A DNA stretch of 64,000 nucleotides, taken from assembly GCF_003710085.1 (NCBI RefSeq), contig NZ_CP033324.1, positions 2,977,501 to 3,041,500 on the forward strand, written 5' to 3'. Shown piece after piece: positions 8,682-17,288 of this stretch (position 1 is the first letter of the stretch; the number at the start of each line of letters is the position of its first letter). The DNA comes from Nocardioides pantholopis (GTDB lineage: Bacteria; Actinomycetota; Actinomycetes; Propionibacteriales; Nocardioidaceae). Made by a program: the position numbers and the translations under genes. The notes beneath the pieces were generated by a model that had not been told where the DNA came from, did not search any database, and was given only the letters and a program-made list of their open reading frames with translations.

Positions 8682-9398
8682 CTAGGTCCGGGCCCCGCCG
8701 AGCAGCGCCCGCAGCGGCAGCGTGCCGACCGGCAGGCCGTGGCTGTCGTAGTAGCCGAACATCGCCTGCAGCCACTCCCGCTCGCGCGGCTCCAGGCCGG
8801 CCCCGTCGGTGGCCGCCCACGCCTCGGGCGTGACCACCTCGACCGGTACCCCGGCCTCGTCGGCCAGCTCGCGGACCGTGGCGACCCGGGTGGCCAGCTC
8901 GTAGGTCGCGCCCGCGTGCCCGTCCTCGAGCAGCACGGTCGCGGCGGCCGCCCCCACCTCGGCGAGGTCGGCGAAGCCGAACGGGACGTCGGCGGAGTAG
9001 GCGATCCGCACCGGACCGGAGAGGTCCAGGTTCTGCAGGTAGGCGCCGGGCTGGAGCACCGTCCAGGCCAGGCCGGCGCGGCGGACCAGGTCCTCGGCCG
9101 CTGCCTTGCCCAGGTGGTGCGGCATCGCCGGGGCGTACGGCGAGGCCACCGAGTGCAGCACCACCCGGCCGACCCCGGCCGAGCGCGCGGCGGCCAGCGC
9201 CTCGGCGACGTACGCCGGCTCGTCGGGGTACAGGTTCGGCGCGATCAGGTACGCCGCGGCGCACCCGCGCAGGGCGCCCACCAGGTCGGGCCAGTCGGCC
9301 CGTCCCAGCGGTACGCCGGTGGCGCCGCGGTCCTCGAGCGCGGCCCGGACCGATCTCCCGGTCTTGCCGTGTCCCCCGAGGACCGCGACGCGCGTCAT
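8682..9398 (-). CDS. NAD(P)-binding NmrA/atypical SDR-like protein
   Basis: A 238-residue Rossmann protein beginning MTRVAVLGGHGKTGRSV, where GGHGKTG is the atypical-SDR glycine motif, followed by YLIAPNLYP, RVVLHSVASPYAPAMPHHLGK and LAWTVLQPGAYLQN, as in NmrA-like and QOR2-like NAD(P)-binding proteins. It lacks a typical YxxxK triad, so it may be a redox sensor or a quinone/NAD(P)-dependent reductase. It lies 13 bases downstream of hyuB and 44 bases upstream of the FabG-like SDR, all on the minus strand, so it may be the third gene of a hyuA-hyuB-nmrA-sdr transcript. Whether it works on the HyuAB product is not shown. Confidence 0.85.
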   Translation of the reverse strand: MTRVAVLGGHGKTGRSVRAALEDRGATGVPLGRADWPDLVGALRGCAAAYLIAPNLYPDEPAYVAEALAAARSAGVGRVVLHSVASPYAPAMPHHLGKAAAEDLVRRAGLAWTVLQPGAYLQNLDLSGPVRIAYSADVPFGFADLAEVGAAAATVLLEDGHAGATYELATRVATVRELADEAGVPVEVVTPEAWAATDGAGLEPREREWLQAMFGYYDSHGLPVGTLPLRALLGGART

Positions 9399-9411
9399 CG
9401 TCCGGTCGTCC

Positions 9412-11400
9412 TCAGACCAGGTCGACGGCGGCGAACGCCGCGCCGCCGGCGAGGCTGGCGTAGCCCGGCCCACGGTCGAAGAACGGCTCCTCGACTGCCT
9501 CGTCGACGGCCCGCGAGGACCGCTCGGCAGCGGTGGCGTCGGCGTCGAAGGACAGCGAGTCGTCCTCCAGCGAGCCGGTGAGCACCACGCCGTAGTCGGC
9601 GAGCGCCGCCTCGGCGGAGACCTTGCGCCACACCACGTCGCGCACGACCAGCTGCGGGTCCCGCTCGAGCGGGTTGCCCCAGCCGCCACCGCCGGTGGTC
9701 CGGATCCGGACCACCTCGCCGGCCTTGATCTCCTCGGCGTCGGCGAGGGCGTCGACCTCGCGCTCGTTCGGCCCACCCGGGTCGATGGTGACCTCGAACG
9801 GCTTGCCCGCCTTGCCGCCCTTCACGCCCCAGCAGGCCAGGATCGACCGGTCCGCGATGGACATGAAGTGGCCGTCCTTGAGCATCCGGATGTGCTTCTC
9901 GTAGCCCAGGCCGCCACGGAACTTGCCGGCGCCGCCGGAGTCCATGGCGAGCGTGAGCGCCTCGACCCGGAACGGGAAGCGCGCCTCGGTGAACTCGCTG
10001 GGCAGGTTCCGGCTGTCCGGCACCACGTGGATGGTGTCCTCGCCGTCGGCGTAGTAGCGGCCACCCGAGCCGCCGCCGAGCACCTCGCGCATCAGGTAGG
10101 GACGGCCGTCGAGGTCGTCGCCGTACACGCCGGTGTAGCGGATCGTCTCCTGGTCGGCCGGCATCTTGCCGTCGACCGCCTTGGCGACCACGCCGGCGAG
10201 CACGCCGAGCAGCCGCAGGATCACGAACGTCCGGGCGTTGGTGGGTGCCGGGAAGACCGGCGTCAGCAGCGTGCCGGGCTCGGGGAAGCGCATCTCGATG
10301 AGCGGGACGATGCCCTCGTTGACGTCGAGCTCGGCCATCCGCTCCGGGGTGTCCGCGAGGTTGCGCAGGATCGGCGCCAGCCACTTCTTGAGGAAGACGC
10401 CGTCGCTGTAGTCGCCGCAGTGGTTGATCGGCCCCTTCGCCTGGGGCCCGGTGCCGTCGAAGTCGATGACCAGGCGCTCGCCCTCGGGGTCGTCGGCGGC
10501 GGTGCGGGTCAGCGTGATCCGCTGCGTGTGCAGCTGCGGCTCGTCGACGCCGTCGTGCTCGGCGTAGTCCTCCCACACCCAGCTGCCGACCGGGATCTTG
10601 GAGAGGATCTCACGGCGGTAGGTGGCGGTGGTGCGCTCGATGATCGCGTCGAAGCAGGACTCGACGGTCTCCACGCCGTACCGGTCGAAGAGCTCGCCGA
10701 GCCGGCGGGCGCCCATCAGGCACGCCGAGCACTCGGCGTCGAGGTCGGCGGCCAGCGAGTCCGGCATCCGGGAGTTGCGGGTCATGATCGACAGCGCGGC
10801 CCGGTTCGGCACGCCGGCGTCCCAGAGGCGGATCGGCGGAACCGCCAGGCCCTCCTCGAAGACGCTGGTCGCGGCGCTGGGCATCGAGCCCGGCACGGCG
10901 CCGCCGATGTCGTCGTGGTGGCCGAAGGCCTGCACGAACGCGACCACGCGGCGCTCACCCTCGGGACCCGCGAAGACCGGCACTGTCACGCACAGGTCGG
11001 GCAGGTGCCCGATGCCGCCCTCGGAGAGGTAGACGTCGTTGTGGAAGAAGACGTCGCCCTCGCGCATCTCCTCGATCGGGAAGTCCCGGGCGACCGGGTG
11101 CACGAGCGCGGAGTACGAGCGGCCGGTCAGCTTGCGCAGCCGCCGGTCGTGGATGCCCGCCCGGAAGTCGTGCGCGTCGCGGATCATCGGGCTGCGGGAG
11201 GTGCGGCCGATGGCGGTCTCGACCTCCATCTCGACAGCGGCGAGCGAGCCCTGGACGATCTCGACGAGCACCGGGTCGGCGCTGGCGCCGGCGTCAGCGG
11301 TGAGCGGCCCGAAGGGGAACTGCGTGGGCGCCCGGCGGCTGCCGCCGCCGGTGGACGTGGGCGCGGCGGTGGCCGTCACACCGACGGAGCTGGTGCACAT
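9412..11400 (-). CDS. hyuB: Hydantoinase B / oxoprolinase-family subunit
   Basis: A 662-residue member of the hydantoinase B / acetone carboxylase alpha family. Family features are AIGRTSRSPMIRDAHDF, EGDVFFHNDVY, the metal-site region VQAFGHHDDIGG, LVIDFDGTGPQAKGPIN, and the glycine-rich end with AMDSGGAGKFRGGLGYEK and TTGGGGWGNP. These enzymes pair with HyuA in ATP-dependent opening of cyclic amides (N-methylhydantoin, 5-oxoproline) or carboxylation of ketones. The ATG shares its A with the hyuA stop (TGATG), so it is made together with HyuA. No small third subunit of the acetone-carboxylase type is adjacent, which favours the hydantoinase/oxoprolinase type. The substrate is unknown; the surrounding nucleobase genes make a cyclic ureide plausible. 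Confidence 0.9.
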   Translation of the reverse strand: MCTSSVGVTATAAPTSTGGGSRRAPTQFPFGPLTADAGASADPVLVEIVQGSLAAVEMEVETAIGRTSRSPMIRDAHDFRAGIHDRRLRKLTGRSYSALVHPVARDFPIEEMREGDVFFHNDVYLSEGGIGHLPDLCVTVPVFAGPEGERRVVAFVQAFGHHDDIGGAVPGSMPSAATSVFEEGLAVPPIRLWDAGVPNRAALSIMTRNSRMPDSLAADLDAECSACLMGARRLGELFDRYGVETVESCFDAIIERTTATYRREILSKIPVGSWVWEDYAEHDGVDEPQLHTQRITLTRTAADDPEGERLVIDFDGTGPQAKGPINHCGDYSDGVFLKKWLAPILRNLADTPERMAELDVNEGIVPLIEMRFPEPGTLLTPVFPAPTNARTFVILRLLGVLAGVVAKAVDGKMPADQETIRYTGVYGDDLDGRPYLMREVLGGGSGGRYYADGEDTIHVVPDSRNLPSEFTEARFPFRVEALTLAMDSGGAGKFRGGLGYEKHIRMLKDGHFMSIADRSILACWGVKGGKAGKPFEVTIDPGGPNEREVDALADAEEIKAGEVVRIRTTGGGGWGNPLERDPQLVVRDVVWRKVSAEAALADYGVVLTGSLEDDSLSFDADATAAERSSRAVDEAVEEPFFDRGPGYASLAGGAAFAAVDLV

Positions 11401-13517
11401 CAGTTGTTCTCCCTCGTCACGATGATGTTGAGGTACTCGTCCACGCGGGCCGAGAAACCGGGGTGCAGCGGCACCGTGGAGCCGAACTCCTCGATGATCG
11501 CGGGCCCCTGGACAACGGTCCCGGAGGCCAGGTCCGGGCGCCACAGCACCGGGACGTCCAGGTAGCCGCCCTCGGCGTCGAAGCAGACCTCGCGGCGCCC
11601 CTTCTCGCCGGCGGTGGCGCCCTCGGCGCCGTCGGCGACCTCGTGGCGGGCGATCTCGGGACGCTGGATCGGGCCGATGCCCGAGACCCGCAGGTTGACC
11701 CACTCCACCTGCTGGCTGGGGTCGGTGGCGAAGTCGTAGCCGTAGAGCGCCCGGTGCTCGGCGTGGAAGCGCGCGGCGACCTCGTCGAGGACTGCCTGGT
11801 CGACCGGCCCCTCCGGCACGGCGACCCGGACCTCGAAGGCCTGGCCGAAGTAGCGCAGGTCGGCGGTGCGGGCGAACGAGCGCACCTCGGGCCCGAAGCC
11901 CTCGGCCTCGAGCGCGGCGGCGGCCTGCGCCGTCAGCTCGTCGTACACGCCGGCGACGGAGTCGGGCTCGAGCGCGTCGGCGAGCCGGACGTGGGTCTGC
12001 ACGTAGTCGTTCTTGACGTCCACGGTGAGCAGCCCGAACGCCGAGACGTTGCCCGGGTTCGGCGGCACCAGCACGGTCGGGATGCCCAGAACGTCCATCA
12101 GCCGGCACAGCAGCAGCGAGCCGGAGCCGCCGAAGGTGACCAGCGCGAAGTCCCGGACGTCCAGGCCGCGCTTGACGGTGACCTGGCGCAGCGCGTTCGC
12201 CTGGTTCCAGGCGGAGATCTCCAGGATGCCGGTGGCGCAGGCCTCCGGGGTCAGGCCGAGCTCCTTGGCCAGCGCCTCGACACCGGCGCGCGCCGCGTCG
12301 ACGTCCAGCGGGATCTCCCCGCCGAGCAGGTGGGGAGGGATCCGGCCGAGGAACACGTGGGCGTCGGTGATCGTGACCTCGGTTCCGCCCTTGCCGTAGC
12401 AGAGCGGGCCCGGGTCGGCGCCGGCCGACTGCGGGCCGACCTTGAGGGTGCCCTCGGGCGAGAGCCAGGCGATCGAGCCGCCGCCCGCGCCGACGGTGAC
12501 CACGTCGATCATCGGGATCTTGGACGGGAACGCCCCGACCGAGCCCTCGGTGGTCAGCGTCGGCTCGCCGTCGATGACGACCGAGACGTCGGTGGAGGTG
12601 CCGCCGCCGTCGCTGGTCAGGACCCGGTCGAAGCCGGCGACCTTGGCGATCAGCGCCGCGCCGAGCGCGCCGGCGGCGGGGCCGGAGAGCACGGTGGTGA
12701 TCGGCTGGTGCACGACCTCGGCGGCGGACAGGACGCCGCCGTTGGACTTCATCACATAGAACGGCACGCCGCGCTGGCCGGCGTAGGAGTTCAGCCGCTG
12801 GGCAATGTTGTTGACGTACGCCGAGAGCCGCGGCTTCACCGCGGCGTCGACCAGCGTGGTCATCGCCCGCTCGTACTCGCGGTACTCGCGCAGCACCTCG
12901 CTGCTGACCGAGACCACCGCGTCGGGGTGCTCCTCGGCGAGCACCTGCCGCATCCGCTCCTCGTGGTCGGGGTTGGCGTAGGCGTGCAGGAAGCACACAC
13001 CGAGGGTGTTGATGCCCTGGGCGCGGAACCAGCGGGCCACGGCGCGGGCGCCGTCCTCGTCGAAGGGGCGCACCTCCGCGCCGGTGAAGTCGAGACGACC
13101 CTCGACGCCCTTGACCAGGTCGCGCGGCACGATCCGGTCGGGCTTGACCCAGAAGTAGGAGTTGCCGTAGCCGTCGGGCACGGACTGGCGGGCGATCTCG
13201 AGCATCGCCTCGTAGCCGGTGTTCGTGATGAACCCGAGCCGGTCCACCTTGCCCTCGAGGAGCTGGTTGGTGGCCACCGTGGTGCCGTGGCTGACCGCGG
13301 AGATCGCGTCACCCTCGCCCTGCGGCAGGCCCATCAGGCCGAGCACCTTCTCGATGCCGGCCATGAAGCCGTCAGCGGGGTTGCTCGGGGTGGACGGGGT
13401 CTTGGTGGTGACCAGCGAGCCGGAGTCCTCGTCGAGAGCGACCACGTCGGTGAAGGTGCCACCGGTGTCGATCCCGATCCGGATCCGGCGCTGCGCTGGA
13501 GAGGTAGCGTCGGCCAT
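11400..13517 (-). CDS. hyuA: Hydantoinase A / oxoprolinase-family ATPase subunit
   Basis: A 705-residue actin-fold ATPase subunit starting MADATSPAQ with the phosphate-1 loop GIDTGGTFTDVV, followed by VSHGTTVATNQLLEG, the second nucleotide loop SDGGGTSTDVSVV, GAGGGSIAW, and a C-terminal beta domain (GPAIIEEFGSTV, HPGFS). It activates a cyclic amide or other carbonyl compound with ATP for the HyuB partner. I chose the ATG at 13517: the minus strand reads TTGAAT, 6 bases, ATG, as in a leaderless promoter, and an upstream in-frame start at 13559 would fall in the inverted repeat at 13553-13569. First gene of the probable hyuA-hyuB-nmrA-sdr transcript. Confidence 0.92.
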   Translation of the reverse strand: MADATSPAQRRIRIGIDTGGTFTDVVALDEDSGSLVTTKTPSTPSNPADGFMAGIEKVLGLMGLPQGEGDAISAVSHGTTVATNQLLEGKVDRLGFITNTGYEAMLEIARQSVPDGYGNSYFWVKPDRIVPRDLVKGVEGRLDFTGAEVRPFDEDGARAVARWFRAQGINTLGVCFLHAYANPDHEERMRQVLAEEHPDAVVSVSSEVLREYREYERAMTTLVDAAVKPRLSAYVNNIAQRLNSYAGQRGVPFYVMKSNGGVLSAAEVVHQPITTVLSGPAAGALGAALIAKVAGFDRVLTSDGGGTSTDVSVVIDGEPTLTTEGSVGAFPSKIPMIDVVTVGAGGGSIAWLSPEGTLKVGPQSAGADPGPLCYGKGGTEVTITDAHVFLGRIPPHLLGGEIPLDVDAARAGVEALAKELGLTPEACATGILEISAWNQANALRQVTVKRGLDVRDFALVTFGGSGSLLLCRLMDVLGIPTVLVPPNPGNVSAFGLLTVDVKNDYVQTHVRLADALEPDSVAGVYDELTAQAAAALEAEGFGPEVRSFARTADLRYFGQAFEVRVAVPEGPVDQAVLDEVAARFHAEHRALYGYDFATDPSQQVEWVNLRVSGIGPIQRPEIARHEVADGAEGATAGEKGRREVCFDAEGGYLDVPVLWRPDLASGTVVQGPAIIEEFGSTVPLHPGFSARVDEYLNIIVTRENN

Positions 13518-13552
13518 GGATCGATTCAAGCGGTCCGCGACCCCGCCGAGCC

Positions 13553-13569
13553 ACGGCATACCTTGCCGT
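13553..13569. promoter_or_regulatory. Palindrome ACGGCA-N5-TGCCGT upstream of hyuA
   Basis: Perfect 6-bp arms around a 5-bp spacer, at about -36 to -52 if transcription starts at the hyuA ATG (with TTGAAT at 13524-13529 as -10). It shares the GGCA-N5-TGCC core with the site at 462-476 upstream of arcC. This position just above the -35 region would suit an activator. A role as operator is inferred. Confidence 0.45.
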
Positions 13570-13607
13570 AGGAACCGCGATTCCTCGACAATCTCTGCCC
13601 AGTCTCG

Positions 13608-14270
13608 CTAAACCGGCCGCGCGTTGTAGACGCCCGCCGGCTCCTGGCCGGTGAGCGCGCCGATCGCTGCCATCACCTCGTCGGTGAGCTCCCGGCGGGC
13701 CCGGCCCGCGGGCAGGCCCCCGAAGCGGCCGGCCACCTGGATCGGGGCGCCGAACTCGACGGTGATCGGGACGATCCGGGGCAGTCGGGCGCCGACCGGC
13801 TGGAGCCGCTCGGTGCCGGTCAGCCCGACCGGCACGACCGGGCATCCCGCCGTCAGCGCCAGGTGGGCCACACCGGTGCGGCCCCGGTAGAGGCGCCCGT
13901 CGCGGGAGCGGGTGCCCTCGGGGTAGATCCCGAAGGCGTCGCCGCGGCCGAGCACCTCCAGCGCGGTGTCCAGGCTGGCCAGGGCGGCCTTGGAGTCGTC
14001 CCGGTCGACCGGGAGCATGCCCAGCCCCTCGAACCACATCCGGCTGAGGGCACCGCGCACCCCGGTGCCGGTGAAGTAGTCGGACTTGGCCAGGAAGACC
14101 ACCTTGCGGGGCACCACGACCGGGATCACTATCGAGTCCGCGAACGAGAGGTGGTTGCTGGCCAGCACCACCGGTCCGGTGCCCGGCACGTTCGCGAGCC
14201 CGCGCACGGTCGGGCGCCACACCGCCTTGGCCAGCGGGGGCACGACCGAGTGCAGGGCGCGGTAGAGCAC
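13608..14270 (-). CDS. 1-acyl-sn-glycerol-3-phosphate acyltransferase-like protein (PlsC family)
   Basis: A protein of about 220 residues with the PlsC/LPLAT signatures in order: NHLSFADS (HX4D catalytic motif) near residue 37, a VFLAKSDYF block, and FGIYPEGTRSRDG (EGTR glycerol-phosphate site) near residue 95, followed by VPVGLTGTERL. It transfers an acyl chain to lysophosphatidate or a related acceptor at the inner face of the membrane. The GTG at 14270 gives the usual short N-terminus; there is no strong Shine-Dalgarno, so other GTG or TTG starts just upstream remain possible. It stands between hyuA and a SpoIIE phosphatase with no overlap, so co-regulation with either is not evident. Confidence 0.9.
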   Translation of the reverse strand: MLYRALHSVVPPLAKAVWRPTVRGLANVPGTGPVVLASNHLSFADSIVIPVVVPRKVVFLAKSDYFTGTGVRGALSRMWFEGLGMLPVDRDDSKAALASLDTALEVLGRGDAFGIYPEGTRSRDGRLYRGRTGVAHLALTAGCPVVPVGLTGTERLQPVGARLPRIVPITVEFGAPIQVAGRFGGLPAGRARRELTDEVMAAIGALTGQEPAGVYNARPV

Positions 14271-14320
14271 GTGCCCAGTCTGGTGGTTACCGGCCGGTCC
14301 GCCGATTCCGGGCGTCCCGA

Positions 14321-15859
14321 TCAGCCGGTCACCCGCAGCGCGAGCAGCACGATGTCGTCGTCGACGAGCAGGCCCACCTCGCCGAGCAGGTGGTCGCACA
14401 CCGCCTCCGCGTCGAGGAAGCGGCGGCCGTCGAGCTCGGAGACCAGCCAGCGCACGCTCTCGTCGAGCGGTACGCCGCGGCGCTCGATCAGCCCGTCGCT
14501 GTAGAGCAGCACCGTCGACCCCGGTTCCAGGACCACCGAGTGGCTGCCGCGCTCCGCGGTGGGGTCCAACCCCAGCAGCAGGTCCGGGGCCCGCTCCAGG
14601 ACCCGGGCGGTGCCGTCCGGCTCGATCAGCACCGGCGGCGGGTGCCCGGCGCTGCTCCACTCCAGGAGCCGGCCGGCGCTGCCCTCGATGGGCCGCACCT
14701 GGCCGAGGACGGCGGTCGCGACCACGTCCAGGCCGAGGCCGAGCACCGCCCGGTCGAGGTCGCCGAGCATGGTCGCCGGCTCGGACCACCGGGTGACGGC
14801 CACGCCCCGGGTCAGGTTGCGCAGCTGCGCCATCGCGGCGGCGGCGTTCTCGTCGTGACCGGCGACGTCTCCCACCACCACTGTCAGCGAGCCGTCGCGC
14901 AGCTCGAACGCGTCGTACCAGTCGCCGCCCACCTGGGCCACCTCGAGGGCTGCCTGGTAGCGGACCGCCACCTCGAGGCCGGGCACGGTCGGCGGCCGGC
15001 TCAGCAGGCTGCGCTGGAGCGCCTCGGAGAACGAGCGCTCCGCCTCGAGGGCGGCCACCCGGTCCAGGGCCTGGTCGACGGCCCCGCCGAGCAGCGCGAC
15101 GAAGCCGAGGTAGTCGGCGTCCTCCGGCAGGTGCGGATGGAGCCGGACGCCGAGGAACGAGGCGCCGTACGTCGTCCCGTTGACCAGCGGCTGCCAGACC
15201 CAGGTGCCGTCGGGGCCGTGCTCGACGCGGACCCGGCGCCCGGACGTCCCGCGGACCCTGCCGATCTCGGCGCCGGCGAGGTCGGTGGGCGCCGCCCGCA
15301 GCACCGCCACCGCGCGCTCCACGACGTCCTCGACCCCGGTCGCCGGCGCCAGCGCCTCGCCGAGCCGGGTCAGCAGCTGCAGCCGCCGGCCGAGCACGAC
15401 CCGGGAGGTGGTCTCGGTGGCGATGTCGAGGACTCCCTCGACCTCGCCGTCCGGCCCGCGGACGGGCGAGTAGGAGAACGTGAACCAGCAGTTCTCTAGG
15501 AAGCCGCGACGATGCAGCGGGAGCAGGATGTCCTCGGACCAGGTCGGCTCCCCGGTGGCGCGCACCGCGGCCAGCATCGGTCCGATCACCGACCACGCCT
15601 CGGGGAAGACCTCGCGCGCCGGGCGCCCCAACGCCCCGGGATGCTTGCCGGCGATCAGCTCGACGTAGGCGGCGTTGTAGACCAGCACGTGCTCGGGGCC
15701 CCACAGCAGCGTGACCGGGAACCGGGTGCTCAGCGCCAGGTCGACCGCGTTGCACAGCGCCGGCGACCAGCTCGCGACGTCGCCGAGCGGCGAGGCAGCC
15801 CAGTCGACGGCGTCGTAGTCCCGCCGGATCGAGCCGGCGGCGCGGAAGAGGTCGGCCAC
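14321..15859 (-). CDS. PAS-containing SpoIIE-type serine phosphatase (PPM family)
   Basis: A 512-residue signalling protein. Residues 20-140 look like a PAS domain (ALSTRFPVTLLWGPEHVLVYNAAYVELI, with ENCWFTFSYSPV later). A GAF-like segment follows around 150-275 and a linker helix ends in SEALQRSLLS. The C-terminal PP2C/SpoIIE domain has VGGDWYDAF, VVGDVAGHDENAAAAMAQLR, SSAGHPPPVLI and LYSDGLIERRG, and ends DDDIVLLALRV, so all metal-binding aspartates are present. Such proteins (RsbU/RsbP-like) dephosphorylate anti-anti-sigma factors in stress signalling. No anti-sigma or anti-anti-sigma gene is next to it, and no HATPase kinase domain is fused on. It follows the NhaP-type antiporter on the same strand after a 96-base gap that contains a short tandem repeat. 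Confidence 0.9.
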   Translation of the reverse strand: MADLFRAAGSIRRDYDAVDWAASPLGDVASWSPALCNAVDLALSTRFPVTLLWGPEHVLVYNAAYVELIAGKHPGALGRPAREVFPEAWSVIGPMLAAVRATGEPTWSEDILLPLHRRGFLENCWFTFSYSPVRGPDGEVEGVLDIATETTSRVVLGRRLQLLTRLGEALAPATGVEDVVERAVAVLRAAPTDLAGAEIGRVRGTSGRRVRVEHGPDGTWVWQPLVNGTTYGASFLGVRLHPHLPEDADYLGFVALLGGAVDQALDRVAALEAERSFSEALQRSLLSRPPTVPGLEVAVRYQAALEVAQVGGDWYDAFELRDGSLTVVVGDVAGHDENAAAAMAQLRNLTRGVAVTRWSEPATMLGDLDRAVLGLGLDVVATAVLGQVRPIEGSAGRLLEWSSAGHPPPVLIEPDGTARVLERAPDLLLGLDPTAERGSHSVVLEPGSTVLLYSDGLIERRGVPLDESVRWLVSELDGRRFLDAEAVCDHLLGEVGLLVDDDIVLLALRVTG

Positions 15860-15914
15860 GCGCCATATCCAACCCCATCCCGACCGCCGGCTCGGCGTCG
15901 AGGGGCACCCCGTT

Positions 15915-15967
15915 GAGTCGGGACCTGTTCGGGTCGAATCGGGACTTGTCCGGGTTCAGTCGGGACT
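15915..15967. repeat. About 2.5 copies of a 21-bp tandem repeat at the antiporter stop codon
   Basis: Units reading roughly GAGTCGGGACCTGTTCGGGT, CGAATCGGGACTTGTCCGGGT and TCAGTCGGGACT follow one another with a 21-bp period. The last unit runs over the stop codon of the antiporter gene (15956-15958 on the minus strand). It is probably a slippage-type duplication of the gene's 3' end. No regulatory function is shown. Confidence 0.6.
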
Positions 15968-17266
15968 CACCCGCGCCATCACCGGCGAGGCCAGCACCCC
16001 GTGCACCAGGACCGAGGCCACGATCGTGAACGCCACTGTCGACCACAGCCAGTCGGCCGCCAGCACGTCGGACTCCGCGCTGGCGTAGGCCAGGTAGTAG
16101 ATCGAGCCGATGCCGCGGACGCCGAAGAACGCGGCGGCCAGCTGCTGGGGCCGGGTCAGCCCGCCGCTGCGGTCACTGCGCCGGGCGAACGCCGCGAGGG
16201 CCACCCAGCCGCTCAGCGGGCGCACCACGAAGATCAGCGCCAGCCCGATCACCACGCCCCGCCAGTCCAGCGCGTCCAGCAGCCCCCTGGTCACCGCGAC
16301 CCCCAGCACCAGCAGCACGAACAGCGTGAGCAGCCGCTCCAGGCGCTCGGTGACCTCGTGCATCGCGGCGTGGTAGTCGTGGGTGCGCTCGGCCGAGCGG
16401 AAGGTCATCGCGCAGACGAAGACGGCCACGAACCCGTAGCCGCCGGCCACCTCGGCCAGGCCGTACGCCGTGACCAGGGCCGCGAGGGCCAGCAACGACT
16501 CGCCCCGCTCGGCGACCCGCAGCGACGGGCTGGCGGACCGGAAGGCGATGTAGGCCAGCACCCGGCCGACCAGGATGCCGACGACGACCGCCAGGACCAG
16601 CTTGCCGAGGAGGTACCAGCCGACCCACTCCAGCGCCCAGTGGCTGACCCCGCCCTCGGTGGCCAACAGGATCGCGGCGTACACGAACGGGAACGCGAGG
16701 CCGTCGTTGAGCCCCGCCTCCGAGGTGAGCGTGAAGCGCAGCTCGTCGCGCTCGTCGACCTCGTGCTCGGCGACGCTCTCGCCGGCGGCGGCGCCGCTGG
16801 CGGTCCGCGGCCCGGCGACCTGGACGTCCGAGGCGAGCACCGGGTCGGTGGGCGCGAGGACGGCGCCGACCAGCAGCGCGGCCGCGACCGGCAGCCCGGC
16901 CCACCACCACCCGAGCAGGGCCACCGCCCCGATCGTGAGCGGCATCGCCACCAGCAGCAGCCGCCAGGTCGGCGCCCACGCCGCCCACGACCGCCGGTCC
17001 CGGAAGCTCAGCGGACGGTCCAGCGCGAGGCCGACCCCCATCAGGGCCACGATCACCACGAGCTCGGTGACGTGCTCGATGGCGGCCCGGTTCTCCTGCG
17101 GGTCCAGCGGCAGGCCGTCGGGCAGCGGGGTCAGGCCGAGCAGCATGCCGACGCCCACCAGCACCATCGGGGCCGAGATCGCCCAGCGCTCGAGGAGGGC
17201 GGGCAGCACGATCGCGAGGAGGAGACTGCCTCCCGCGACCACGTACACCAGGTCGGAGGAGGTCAC
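15956..17266 (-). CDS. Cation/proton antiporter, NhaP/CPA1 type
   Basis: A 436-residue membrane protein with about 12 hydrophobic segments and no large soluble tail. The CPA1 core is visible as VLAPTDPVLASDVQV (the TDP ion-site region) and LRFTLTSEAGLNDGLAFPFVY, with the conserved E-x-x-x-N-D carrying the ion-binding aspartate. Between these is a short acidic loop (ESVAEHEVDERDE). It exchanges a monovalent cation for protons across the inner membrane. The start at 17266 lies 22 bases downstream of the amidase stop, so it could be the distal gene of the molybdo-hydroxylase operon or be transcribed separately. It belongs to a different branch from the TrkA-C-containing antiporter near the left edge. 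Confidence 0.88.
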   Translation of the reverse strand: MTSSDLVYVVAGGSLLLAIVLPALLERWAISAPMVLVGVGMLLGLTPLPDGLPLDPQENRAAIEHVTELVVIVALMGVGLALDRPLSFRDRRSWAAWAPTWRLLLVAMPLTIGAVALLGWWWAGLPVAAALLVGAVLAPTDPVLASDVQVAGPRTASGAAAGESVAEHEVDERDELRFTLTSEAGLNDGLAFPFVYAAILLATEGGVSHWALEWVGWYLLGKLVLAVVVGILVGRVLAYIAFRSASPSLRVAERGESLLALAALVTAYGLAEVAGGYGFVAVFVCAMTFRSAERTHDYHAAMHEVTERLERLLTLFVLLVLGVAVTRGLLDALDWRGVVIGLALIFVVRPLSGWVALAAFARRSDRSGGLTRPQQLAAAFFGVRGIGSIYYLAYASAESDVLAADWLWSTVAFTIVASVLVHGVLASPVMARVSPD

Positions 17267-17288
17267 AGCCCCCGATACCCCGATCGGG

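Noticed and set aside
9412..13517. Acetone or acetophenone carboxylase
   Set aside because: HyuA/HyuB are in the same superfamily, but no small gamma-type subunit is adjacent and the context is nucleobase/ureide catabolism.
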